Shown one piece after another: positions 37,490-49,089 of a DNA stretch of 64,000 nt. Under the pieces are notes generated by a model, which searched no databases, was not told the origin of the DNA, and saw nothing but the letters and a program-made list of their open reading frames with translations. Numbering within the stretch: the first letter of the stretch is position 1; the number at the start of each line of letters is the position of its first letter. The position numbers and the translations under genes are program-made. The stretch spans positions 13,925,485-13,989,484 of the forward strand of contig NC_085085.1 in the NCBI RefSeq assembly GCF_963422355.1, in the 5' to 3' direction. The DNA is from Corticium candelabrum (Eukaryota; Porifera; Homoscleromorpha; Homosclerophorida; Plakinidae).

Positions 37490-38856
37490 ATGGCTGTGGT
37501 CATCCTAGGCTGCAGAGCTCCGAACGATGTTGCATTACCGATGATGATTAGACGAGTGGAATTAGGAGTTAAGATCTACAAGGATTTTCAAGTGTCGTCT
37601 GTCGAACATCGCAACTGGAAACTGATATTGACAGGCTACAAGGGCAGCGGTCAGACACTCAGTGAAGCTGCAGTGATGAAAGTGCTCGCCTTAGAAAACG
37701 GCATAGACGAAGAGAATGTTCTTCTCGAAGAAAGAGCACGCTCGACAGTAGAGAACGCCTACTTCACCAAACTGATGATTGACGAATTGGATATCAATGA
37801 AATTCACGTCGTTTCGTCAGAATTCCACATTCCACGAAGCAAAGTGATTTTTGATACGTTCTTCCACGAACCGACGTATACCGCTCATTATCACGGCGCT
37901 CTCGATAGCGAGCAGACAAAAGAAGAAAGAAAGAAGAAAGAGGAATACGAGATGAGCATGCTACATCACAACATTCACCTCTGCATCACTGATTACGGAT
38001 CTAGAAAGAAACTGTTGATTTTCAAATCTGCTATGTTTTCTATTGAGGGATTGGTTCATGGGTTTACAAGTAGAGAAGGTGGTGTGTCTCGTTACAAACC
38101 CTTGGCTTCGTTGAATCTTCATTTTAACCCCAGACGCAGAGATCCGAAAGTGTGTGTTCGTGAGAACTATCGAAGGATAGCTGCTGCTATGGAGCTTAAC
38201 GTGGACGCCTTTCATAATCCGCAGGCTGTACACGGAAGAGATATCTGGGTTATCGGTGATTCGCAGCCAAATTCTTATGATGGCATTGTAACGGATCGCC
38301 TTGGAGTCGTCATTACTGCTCCTGGTGCAGACTGCATGCCCGTCTTGTTGTGTGATCCGGTTCGTCGTGTGATAGGTGCCTGCCATTCCGGATGGCGAGG
38401 GACCGTGCTGCAGATTGCTTCTCATGCTGTTGAAATAATGAAAACAAGGTTGGAGTATCAGATGGTTACATACTAAGGTAACGTGACGACATAGTATTTG
38501 ATAGGTTTGGTTGCAATCCGACTGATATCAAGGTGGCTGTCGGGCCCTCAATCGGTCCGTGTTGTTTCGAAGTTGACAAAGATGTCGAACAACAGTTTGA
38601 CAATGCATTCGTCATTCGACGGCCTCAACGGGCTAAAGCGCATGTCGACCTATGGGGTTGTCTTTACGTCTCTTTACAAGCAAGTGGCATTCTTGCAGAA
38701 AATCTCGATGTGCCACAACCGTGGAAGAAAACACAAGGACAGTTTACTTCTACTGTAACATACTGCACAATGTGTGATCCTGATGATAGGTTCTTCTCTC
38801 ATCGTCGTCATGGTCTCCAATTCGGAACACAGCGTGGCATTCTCATGATGAAATAG
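37490..38856 (+). CDS. DUF218-LACC1/FAMIN fusion protein, copy 1
   Basis: Two exons, 37490-38448 and 38505-38856, give 436 residues. Residues 1-165 are a DUF218 (YdcF/SanA-like) domain: MAVVILGC, RRVELGVKIYKDF, KLILTGYKGSGQTLSEA, VLLEERARSTVENAYFTK and IHVVSSEFHIPRSKVIF. After a charged linker (KEERKKKEEYE), residues about 195-436 are a LACC1/FAMIN (YfiH, Cu-oxidase_4) domain: VHGFTSREGGVSRYKP, VHGRDIWVIGD, DGIVTDRLGV, GADCMPVLLCDP, GACHSGWRGT and GPSIGPCCFEV. The His...Cys...His triad is present. LACC1 is a purine nucleoside-processing enzyme (phosphorylase/deaminase activities) tied to immune metabolism. Human LACC1 has a different N-terminal region, so the DUF218 fusion is unusual. MAVVILGC is also the start of copy 2, which supports this ATG. 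Confidence 0.88.
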
Positions 38857-39433
38857 TAGGTACTACTATGTAGTTGCTTGATGCAATTGATATTGGCTGT
38901 GTAGGCATGTCCACGTAGGTGGTTCAAGTCAACAGTCTGTTTCTTGTGAGACAACCGTCATAAGTTTGTGGCAGATTAAACTAACAGCACACTGGGCCCA
39001 TCCATACCTGCAATACATTACCGAAACTTGAAGATACACACATCCTCTGTTGATTACACCTCCTTAAGGCATTGGGACCAATGAAACAAGTGTTAGCCAG
39101 TATCCTGTAGAGATCGTTTCTGCTGCTCCAACTGTTGCCTGTAAGTGACATTATTAATTAATGGTTCTCGATTGTAACTATTTTATAAAAAACAGCAGGC
39201 CAGCTGTATTCAATTGTGTGCATGTAATTGATTAAGAATGATTGGCACACGAGAATGAAAGTAAAACACTGAGAGGTATCACTCAAGTTGGTAGACAAAG
39301 TAACAATGTACAAACTTTTCGTTTAGCATCAGTGTTAGAACTCCATGTTCTCGCGTTACCGATTGTCAGTTAACAGATCAATACAGCAAACCAATATGTA
39401 CCATTACACGCTTGTACCTTCACTTCCTAATCT
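38857..39433. other. Convergent 3' intergenic gap
   Basis: This gap separates the 3' ends of LACC1 copy 1 (+) and SNRNP40 (-). No coding or repeated structure was seen. Confidence 0.5.
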
Positions 39434-42400
39434 CTAATCTAGTTCACCAACGTACAACTGCTTGTCACTCGAACAGGACAGTACTAAAACACAACACCAA
39501 ACACCATCGATTCCTGCCTTAATTTTACTCATTGCAGTCACGAACTTACATATCGGCTCTTTAGGATGAAAATCGACATCATTAACAGACCCTCGATGTC
39601 CAGGTAATCTATAAACTATCTGACAAGTCGCCGTGTTCCAAACATATACAGACCTACACATAAAACGTGACTTAGGCAATAAATATTTACTCCAAAAATT
39701 TCGTGTCAAATACCTATCTGCCGATCCAGCAGCAATTCTCTGACCGTTGGGAGACCACGCACATCGCAGTAGATTCTAAGCAACAGGACAGTAATACTGC
39801 ATCCTATACACAGACAATAAATAAATTTATAAGACCTTCTCGAAGTTGTGTTGAACACCGGAAAAGATTTTGAGCATACGCTGCTGGGGAGCAAACGGTC
39901 TGATATCCCACATGACGACTAGAGTAAACAGTAAAATTGTATACGTGTTGAGCCGTTTGGGTGTTTGTCATTTTGGTGTGCTAAGCACTAACTGGAGTTG
40001 TCCATTGAATTGGACAAAAGATACGAACCGTCCGGACTGAGTCTCAGGCTGGTGACCGTGTCTGCATGACCAGGTAGAGTATACAGCACATCAGACTTTC
40101 TTAGATCCCATATCTGAAGCCAATAGATATTTACAGTCAAACTCTACACACGAATTACAATTTTTTATCATACTTTGACAATGTTGTCGATGCCTCCGGA
40201 TGCAATCTGATCTCCGTTGTCGTTGAAACAGACAGCAGTCACCTAGGTAACAGAACAAAACAAAATAACAAAGATCCGGAGGTATGACGTGGCGGGAGAG
40301 GGTCTGGCTGTGCGTGCTCACAATGTAACGTCCATCAGGGGTTCTTCAACCTTTCAATAAACATGCGTGTTTGTATATTATCTAAATAAAAATATTTGAA
40401 AAATAAAAAAATCAATAAACACTTGACACACCAAGTGACCACGTTTGTATATGCATATGTGCAGATAGTTGATTGCACCAGATAGGATGTTATATGGTCA
40501 TGTCATTGTATGCATAGGTATAGATTTTATATGCATAAATGTTGTCACTTAGGGTGTATTCGTTTGGGACCTTTCTAGAAACAGATAGAGTGGAGAGGCC
40601 CGCTAGTGTGTTCGATTGGGCACCTTACCTTTTCCGAATAGAATGAAAAGTTTCCCAAACCTTTCCGGAAATGGATAGACAGGAAGGTATTATGCTGTTC
40701 GATTGGTAACTTTTCTGTTTCTGAAAAAGGATAGAGCGGATACAGATAGACTTTCCAACCTATCCTACCATCAGTACGGATAGAAAGAGCACCTACACAT
40801 GTAAATTTGCGTCTCTACCAGCTTTGACCTTCCAAATCAACTTCCAAATCAAAATGTTGCTTTGAATAACATTTCCAGACCACTAGTTGCACTTATTCTG
40901 GATTGCCCACGCAAAAGTTGAATGGCAGCTGATTTCTTGTGTTCGGCAGAACAAACTCCCGAAGAGTTAGTAGACATTCTAACAGGCGGAAAAGTAGATG
41001 AAACGGCTATGACAAAGTAGATGTACACCTGGAGTGACTCTACGCATGTGCATAGTTCTGTTACCGCCTCATCTATCTCGTTTCGGAAAATTTCAGTTCG
41101 ATTGGTAAACGTGCCCTGTCTTTTTCCACTCTATCTAACCTAACCTTTTTCCCGGAAAAAAAGATAGTTCCAAACGAATACGCCCTTGGTGTGTCAAGTG
41201 TTTATTGATTTTTTATTTTCAAATATATTTATTTAGATATACAAAACACATGCTTATACTGATTGGTCAAGCGTCGTATGATAGTCCTCTAGGCGACCGA
41301 CTTGGCACCATTTCACAGTTAGCAGGTATAGCGAGCAAATGAGGTAAGAAAGTAGGAAGCTAAATAGGATGCTCACCTGGTAGATGTTAGAGAATGTTTG
41401 TGCAGCAGTCTTCTGTCTGATATCCCATAGCTAAGACGATGCAAGCAATCAACTCTAACTCCAAGTATGATTTATATCAACTATATTTGTGTTCTGCTAA
41501 CCTTTATCATTCCGTCATCGGAACCACTGCACACCATCTGATCTCCTCTTCTCGAAGGGCAGCATGAATTCACAAACGACGTATGCCCACGAAAACGCTT
41601 CACTCTGACTCCGGACTCAACATCCCAACCAAACACACATTTATCAGTCGAAGCAGAAAACAACACACTACAAAATGACACGCAAACATCAAATAACAAA
41701 AAGTGTAAATTAATTCCTTTGATTGCCTGCCATCGGTCGAAAATTGAAGCTCCATGATTGCCCCATTGTGACCCTTCAAAACTGCAAAGTTTTCGCATTC
41801 GCCGTAAACATTCCATAGAACTAACATACAAAACAAACAACACAGTGAGTTCCAGGGTCTTATAAAGTGTTAGACGAGTGTGATCAAATATGGAGCATGC
41901 TAACTTACAAATTGACTTGTCTAATCCTCCAGATGCAAGAATCTCTCCCACGGGACTGAACTTAGCACAATAAATCTCACTCTACTCATAAACAATGATA
42001 CACAACAAGCAGAAGGTTAGTAAAGCAAGACACTGTGTCACGGTGAATGTACTACTGCCGTACTTCATGACCGGTCAATAACATTATTGGAGCTTCTAAT
42101 GCTGACGTCCTTGGAGGTCCCTATACATAACAACACATTACTGATTCGAAGCCCATCGTCACACAAGATAGCACAACCACACTGTAAAGAACCTATAGTC
42201 GACCACCTGTCAAAGTCAATCATGAAAAGCACTAGACTATTATCTGCTTGCATTCTTCATCACATAATGCTACTCAAGTACACTGCATTCCATGGTAATT
42301 GATTAATTAATTAAGTTAAGGTATGACTTGATATACATCATGAGACATAAAACACACTCAAGCTCAGATGTATAACAAATAGTAAAATGTTGAGATGTAA

Positions 42401-43132
42401 ATCACTACAGAACTACTCGTGGACGTTGTTCAGTTAAACATATGCAGCTCTACCAAACAAATTATCATGAGAGAACGCATTGTAGAGAAGACATCCAGTG
42501 CACTGATGTCTAGAGTTCTCTTAGTATATACTCACAGAGTCATCCCAATCTACTGTTGTAACATAGTGTTAACATACTTCCACATATTGATAATTTCTTA
42601 ATGATCAAAAGATCTTCAATTAGCCACTAACTAAATGTAATCGTTCCTTTGGGAGACAAGTTTGTATCTATAAGAATATGATTGGTCCTTCAACATCATG
42701 CAGAAAATGTTAGACAATAAAATGCATGCTTATCAGTATGGTTACTGCTAATTTCAAGTTATGTTCTACGGACAAGTTAATTTAAGAAATCGTAGTCCAT
42801 GACCAATTTCTGTACTAACCCTATCCTGCACAAACTTCTGCAGGCCATTTTCTTTGAAGTCTTCTTAATTAAACATACCTCTACCTAGCAAGCAAAAGTC
42901 TACTGTTTCACGCTCATCAGATAGAATACGACTTTCTATACTTTCTATATACAGTCAGTAGTCACTAAAAACTGTTGTTGTCTTTACACGACGCATGCTC
43001 ACTCACAGCAGCAACAAGAGAGCCATCTCCTCTTCGTTGGCCATACTCTACCACCTCATGGCGCGGTCTTTTCGCAGGAACAAGAGCTGAAGCCATCATT
43101 TCACTCAACGGACGTTTGACAACCGCTGCCAT
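39434..43132 (-). CDS. SNRNP40: SNRNP40, U5 snRNP 40-kDa WD-repeat protein
   Basis: Minus-strand exons match human SNRNP40 throughout. The start is MAAVVKRPLSEMMASALVP with AKRPRHEVV. Then come PRTSALEAPIMLLTGHE, FSPVGEILASGGLDKSI, LWNVYGECENFAVLKGH, LFSASTDKCVFGWDVESGV, RVKRFRGHTSFVNSC, SGSDDGMIK, QIASGGIDNIVKIWDLRK, YTLPGHADTVTSLRLSPDG, IRPFAPQQRMLKIF, CAWSPNGQRIAAGSADR, YRLPGHRGSVNDVDFHP and SCSSDKQLYVGELD before the TAG at 39434-39436. These blades form a seven-bladed WD40 propeller in the U5 snRNP and spliceosome. An intron at about 40246-41385 holds a nested pair of inverted-repeat elements. Exon 1 ends in AAVSE/AAV territory where two overlapping GTGAG donors exist; the earlier one keeps frame. 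Confidence 0.93.
40381..41238. mobile_element. Outer inverted-repeat element (about 53-bp arms), SNRNP40 intron
   Basis: The left arm (40381-40435, ending AAACACTTGACACACCAAG) and right arm (41186-41238, starting TTGGTGTGTCAAGTGTTTAT) are near-perfect reverse complements. About 116 bp of interior remains next to the left arm. A second element sits between this interior and the right arm, so the outer element was interrupted. Confidence 0.75.
40552..41185. mobile_element. Inner MITE nested in the outer element
   Basis: The ends are GGGTGTATTCGTTTGG and CCAAACGAATACGCCC. The left flank is TTA and the right flank TTG, so the target duplication is imperfect. Inner sequence repeats AGATAGAGTGG and CTTTCC words in both orientations. 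It resembles the GGGTGCGTTCG family at 10351 in its ends but not inside. No transposase was seen. Confidence 0.7.
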
Positions 43133-43239
43133 CTTGACTGGAATGCGCACTCTCGATTCCCTATCTCAGAGAGTCAAGACGCATGCGCAGAATTTTCGGG
43201 GATGTCCCTTGCTCATATTTACGTGTCGTTTAAAACGTC
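43133..43239. promoter_or_regulatory. Very short bidirectional promoter region
   Basis: Only 107 bp separate the start codons of SNRNP40 (-) and the TIR-ARM gene (+). Both promoters and 5' leaders must overlap here or reach into the neighbouring transcript. No TATA box was seen. Confidence 0.55.
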
Positions 43240-45098
43240 ATGACAGAGGAACAGTTTGCGGGCAAGTTTGTTTCGTTTGATCAGTTTTGTCAGTTTGCAT
43301 CACAATCTCGTTAATTAACTTTGAAGATGGACTCCGTTACGACGCCTTCCTGCTTTACTCAGAGGGCGATCTAAAGCACGCAGACGCTGCACACGTTCAA
43401 CTGTCTAAATTAAATTTGCACGTCTTTCACGAGGATCGCTGTACCAAGTGGGGTGATGACATTCTAGAAGTGATCAGCAACGCCTTCACTTCATCTCCTG
43501 TCATCGCTGCAATCCTTAGCGAGCAGCTTTTTAAAGAAGACAAGTTGAAACGAAGCCTGAACGCTGCGCTGATGCGATTTAATGAGAAGTGCCAGATTGT
43601 TGGTCTTTTACTGAACGTATCAGAAACTGAGTTGTCAGAGTTGACTCCAGCCCTCACCGGATGCACATTGGTTACCTTCAATTGTTGCGCCGACTATGAG
43701 TTGTGGGCGAGGAAAGTGCAAGAAAGTGTACTAGGTGAGAACCGTTAATTCCAGTACTGAGTATTCCGTAATATTCTATGCATAGCCTAGCAATTAGTCT
43801 GCATGGAAGTGTTGAAGCTTATCCTACAAAAATCCTGGAAGTTCTTTAATTAATTTATTATAGGCTGTCAGGTGACCAGAGTGTCTCAATATATAATTAT
43901 TGAGTCTGCATGTGATTTTACACGTGCTTGCATGTTCTACAGTGGCAACTATTCATATTCATCACATGCAACGTTTCACAGGCAGACAATGCCAGTGTCC
44001 TAAGTGCTCTGACAAAATGCTAGGATATGCAGGTCTATAGCATCCTTTAGTACTTACTTGAAGTTTAGTAAAATATTTTATTTTATGTGTACTTGTTTAC
44101 ATATACAGTAGCTTAAATTTACCAATATGAAATATTGCATGTATATATAGTATTGCATACATAGTAAAATTAATGATTGAAGCAACTGTTTGCGTCAATT
44201 ATCTTTTGACTTGATTGCATGGTATATAGTGGTTTATTAATCTGAGTTGTGGCTTATTTTTATTGAAATGAATCAGCATTCCATTCTCAAGTGAAAGCAA
44301 ACACAGAGTCAACAAGGTCACCAGACAATCCTGTGAAAGGTATTTCTCTTATAGTTTTGTTTGTAGGTTGTACGTTTTCCACATTTGTTACCTTCATCCT
44401 TCTTATCAATAATGCACACGTGGAAATCCAATGGAATTATAGTACATAGCATATTCCCACATGCAACTTGTGTGCATTGACATGCAGATACATTTTATCA
44501 CAACATGGCTCAATTTGAGTGATTTTATTCTACAGTTGTTCAACTCATATAATTATTTAACACTATTGACTATTAGAATTTCAAGTACCAGCAATACTGA
44601 GAAATATGCGTGGCACGATGTCGAACTCAAATGCTTTGACCGATGGGTTAGCACAACTAGCAGAGGCATCTCATATGGGAGGTCAGTTACATTAGAATTT
44701 TTGTGTTGATTGTAAGCTAATTTAGTTGTGTCGAACATGGTCTTTACCATTACAGAACAAGTAAAAGTGCTCATGAAATCAGAAGGAGGATTTGAATTGA
44801 TTGCAGATATCTTTAGACGACATCAATATCATTCCAATGTGTACAGGAAAGGACTTGGTGTAGTGGCTATGATGTGTTGCCGCAACGGTAAATTGCAGCC
44901 CACAATTTCTAATACTGAGATTGCAATGAGTGGTTTTGCAGATGAGAACAGAGAATATGCGGGTAAATGCCGCATACCTCAGTTTGTTGTTCACACTTTC
45001 ACAACATTTAGCAGCATTCGAGATGTTGTCCAAGAGGCATGTGCTTGTGTCACCAATCTTGCTGATAACAAACGTATGTTTAGTAATTTGTGCAGTTG

Positions 45099-45138
<40 letters not shown>

Positions 45139-47083
45139 CATTTAATTAAGTTAAGTAATTATGTTAATTATGTTTAGAGAATCACCAATATTTTTTGGAT
45201 AATAATGTTATTCATCTAATTGCTGATGCCATGGCTAAGAACAAGTCTCACTTGTTGATACAGCGCTGGACATGCGCGGCACTCTTTATCATGTGCAACA
45301 AATCAGGTCTGAAAAACATGAAAGTACAATATAGAATATACAGTAATAATAAAATTAAAGAAAGCATGACAATTAATGATTGAACAAAGCAATTTTTACC
45401 AATTTTTATTACCTAGTATGTTTACTTTGTGCAACATGGAGACTATATAGTCTATTTGAGAAATTTGCACTTTTGATTTGCTAATCTCTGTACATTTTAC
45501 ATGTTCAACAGCACATGCCCTTTCTCAATTCACGGAGAGAAACTGGTTGGAGCTTGTGCTGCATGCTCTTCGATATCGAGTCAAATCGAGCACTGGACAT
45601 GCTGACAAACGAGATCACATTTTACATCAATATGTCTGCAAGCTGATCAAAGCTATAGGATCAGTAGGTATGGATCGAGGCTCAAGCAAATTAAGACAAG
45701 AATCTTGAACAATCTGCATTGGTATTTTGTACTTCATTTTGACAGGTCAGTTTGCAGCAGATCTTGTTAATCACGGAGTTCTTCAAGAATGTGAACACAG
45801 CCGACAAGAGCTTTCACTCGGGACCCCTGCATTCAATGCGGCAACACAAGCAATATATACTCTTGTAAAGAGAAGTCCAGGTAAACTGGCAAACCAGGAA
45901 AACTAATTTGTAAATAGTTTGCACAGTATACTGTGCTTATTGCATTTTGTCTGGCATACTATAGATCAATTTCCTGCATTACAAAGTGGGGGGTGTAGTC
46001 TCAATGGTGATCTTGCTCATTTACAGTGGCTATTGAGCACAGCCAAGAGTGTGATGCACTGTGTTGGTGTCCAACTGTACAGTCTTACTGCTATTGCCAA
46101 CATTGCAGGTTGCATATGCTTGGCCAAGTTAAATTTTGGCATACAGTACCAAGACCTGTTTTGTCTAATAGCAACTGTTCGTGAACACATATCACAGTTT
46201 GATGGTTTTCAGTATGTGGTTGAAGTGATGACACTCGACTTGTACAAACATCATGCAGAGATGCAACAACGAGCATGTCAAGTGCTGGCCTGCTACTGCT
46301 ATGGAAATGGTTGTTATACATTGTACATTAATTGAATTAATTTTTCTCGCCTACAGCAATTATTGATCATGATTACATTTCCGTGTTGTGTATTTGTGCC
46401 AGATAACAATCGTCAGTATGCTGGAGAGTGTGGAGCTGTTGAGGCTGTTCTAGATTGCATATCTAGGTTCGCATATCCAGACGGAAAGCCCCTAGTATAC
46501 CAAGAAGCATTTGCCGCCATCACAAACATGTGCTGCAATACAGGTGAAGTTGAATTTCAATCTACATGTAGTAATAAGTACCGTACATCTGCAGTATTAT
46601 TATTACAGTTAATGCTATTAAATTGTGTGAATAAAATGTAGGAAGAAACAAGACTGTTGTCGCAGATTGTTCTGGAATACCTCAAATTATTCAAGCAATG
46701 CAACAGTATGAATATAATATTGATGTGATACGATGGGGTGCAGCAGCTATCTGTACTTTGTGCAAGCAAAATGGTATTAAGATGGTTGTAGACATAAATG
46801 TAGCAGACTAATAGATTTCGTCTACATGTTGTTCTATACAGAGAAGAACGCTGTTATGTGTGGCAACACTACTAGTATTGAGGTTCTGGTTACTTCGCTG
46901 GAGAAGAGATCACATGACCAAGTGACTGTGAGATGGATCTGTAATGCTTTCAAAGAAGTAGCTATCCAAAATGCTTCACAGAAACGTAGGACAGTGAAAA
47001 CTCTAACAGAAGCACATGGCAAACATGGACAACAGGTATCACTGTTGATACAACAAGTACTAGATAGACTCGTAATTAAATAA
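43240..47083 (+). CDS. TIR-armadillo repeat protein
   Basis: Fourteen exons join in frame to 692 codons: 43240-43261, 43327-43734, 44277-44339, 44577-44681, 44756-44887, 44942-45073, 45178-45306, 45512-45667, 45746-45880, 45965-46108, 46172-46309, 46403-46543, 46642-46773, 46842-47083. The first intron needs a GC donor (GCG|GCAAGT shifted by one G), giving MTEEQFADGLRYDAFLLYSE. Residues about 9-142 form a TIR-like domain (YDAFLLYSEGD, WGDDILEVISNAF, VIAAILSEQLFKED) with no glutamate where SARM1-type NADases have it. Residues about 200-692 are armadillo repeats, each near 43-48 residues and roughly one per exon (REYAGKC, RQYAGECGAVEAVLDCI, RWICNAFKEVA). No signal peptide or membrane span. Likely a cytosolic sensor or adaptor; function unknown. 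The TIR-then-ARM order is the reverse of SARM1. Confidence 0.87.
45100..45135. repeat. (AT)n microsatellite in TIR-ARM intron
   Basis: About 18 AT units lie between exons 6 and 7 of the TIR-ARM gene. Confidence 0.95.
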
Positions 47084-47701
47084 ACTAGATTTGATTTGAG
47101 AGTTGAGATTGCCAGATGAGCATTTTAAGCATCAAAACCGACGAATAGTTGAAGCAATGTTGTTTAATTAGATTAATTGAGTTCAGTTTAGATTATGGCA
47201 AAGCTAGAGTTTGAAAGTTTTTATGAACATGATTGAATTAGAATGATTTGACTATAGATCAGTAACATGTATAGAATTTTAAAATCTGCAAAATTGGTTG
47301 TTGGCTGGCATGCTTCTAGCTCTGACTGACATTAAATTTAAACAGCTTAAATTTAAAGCTGTCCTTGGATGATAGTGTTGTCTTTACTTCGCTTGATGAT
47401 ATGCTTCAGAAAGATGTTATATATAAATCAATTGCTTGCATAAATTACTTGTAAATTAAAGTGTTCAAAATAGGATCTACTTGGATTCTTCATAAAGTCA
47501 TGTCTTCTTTCTAGACAGCCGTGATGGTCTAAGTACTTCTGAAGCAGGGTTTGCTTCCGGTACTTGTAATAGACTTTACAAACCAGACTGATCTGGTTGA
47601 GCACGACGTACCATAAATAATAATAAATAATGATATTTTATTAAACTTTCATCTCTAGACTCTCTCATCTCTGGATCAGACGTGTGCGCCTGTGTGCACC
47701 T

Positions 47702-47772
<71 letters not shown>

Positions 47773-49089
47773 GTGTAAGAAGTATATAACGGTCAGGCTA
47801 CGCGAGATTACTGTACACAAATTATTACGGAGCTGTGATGGCTGAGCGTTTTATCGCTGTCTCGCGTAGCCAGATCCCTTTCCACCGCGTCATACTTCCG
47901 GACGTTTTTAGCGAGTCACGTAGCTCCTCATGATCAGCTACTCGTCCCAGTGACTGAGTCTCGGTCTGCCCTGCCCTCGTCACTGCCAACCGGGTCGAGT
48001 CTACACGTAGCCTTTTTCTGCTTCTTTCGCCCAGAATAGCTATCGTCTTTTCCGAAGAAGTCACGTGACTCTTTCTGGACCTCGAGGCTATAAGCTCTCT
48101 GGAATCTCTGGAGCTTGCCTGGCAACAAGGTTAGAAGACATAGGTATGCTGCAACAAGGTTAGGACATAGGTATGCTGCATTTCATATCGTTGCCGTATT
48201 GTTACATTTACATAGAGCGACGCCCCTGTTATCGGACACCATCAATCATCGGACAGCCGTGCAAGAAGTAAACGAAGTAAGACTGAGCTTTCCTAGAGCC
48301 CACAGTAAGAAGGATTAGTAAAGACTGTGATTCCAGACGCGGGACTTCGAAAGGCTTGAAACGGTTATGCTAGGACGGTAAACGTGATCCTTCTCTGCGA
48401 CCCCGTTCATCGGACACCACCATCATTCACCGAACACGACCTCCCCCATGAAAACGCAAAAGACAATTCTGCAACTTCGCACCTGAGATAGGTTTATAGG
48501 TGACTAGCTAACACAACAACACTATCACTGTCCCCGCTTGCTACTCTCCAGAAGAGATAGCGCACGCTCATTGAGTCGAGGTAACGCCCCTTTCGTCGGA
48601 CACTCGTTTTGTCTTTGCAGCAGCAGTCTGCAGGTAATAATGTCATGAGAGAGAGTTGGAAGGAAATATCGTACGGCCCCAATTCGTTTGACCTTTATTT
48701 GACTCAGCAACGGTTATTAGCGGAAACTGCTGAATGTTCTCTGTTGACAAGCTCACTCTGTTGGCATCTACTAGCCCTCCGGTGCTGTCTAGTCTTACCA
48801 GCGTAAGAATTTGAACTCCTGAGTGTCTTGCAGCACAACTGCACAGGCTTGATGCACACGGATGTAGCAGACGATTCACGTCATCCATGTTCTAGCTTTG
48901 CGGTGAGCATATTCTCCCAACTCGCACAGGAACAGCCCGTGCTTTCCTTTCAAGGTCCCTAAATTGTTACTTGGCTCTGAATAGGACGTTTGCAGGTGTT
49001 TCTATCTCAGTTTGATATCTACCATTGCCTGATACTTACCAACATTGCAACCATTGTTCACCCATGCCCTTGCATTGACATTTCTTTAG
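47084..49089. other. Intergenic, TIR-ARM 3' region and upstream/5' part of SAM gene
   Basis: Nothing in this stretch could be assigned as a coding exon. It holds the (GT)n tract at 47702-47777, a short direct duplication AACAAGGTTAG...CATAGGTATGCTGCA at 48124-48181, and three places with a TTATCGGACACC/TTCATCGGACACC/CGTCGGACAC motif (48234, 48410, 48595). The first coding exon or exons of the SAM gene must lie here, because exon 49090 begins in phase 1. Confidence 0.45.
47702..47777. repeat. (GT)n microsatellite
   Basis: About 36 GT units with one GC interruption near the end, downstream of the TIR-ARM gene. Confidence 0.95.

Noticed and set aside
43287-43326. Extension of the TIR-ARM frame upstream to a TTG codon
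   Set aside because: No ATG exists in that frame. A 65-bp GC-AG intron joining the ATG at 43240 gives a better start.
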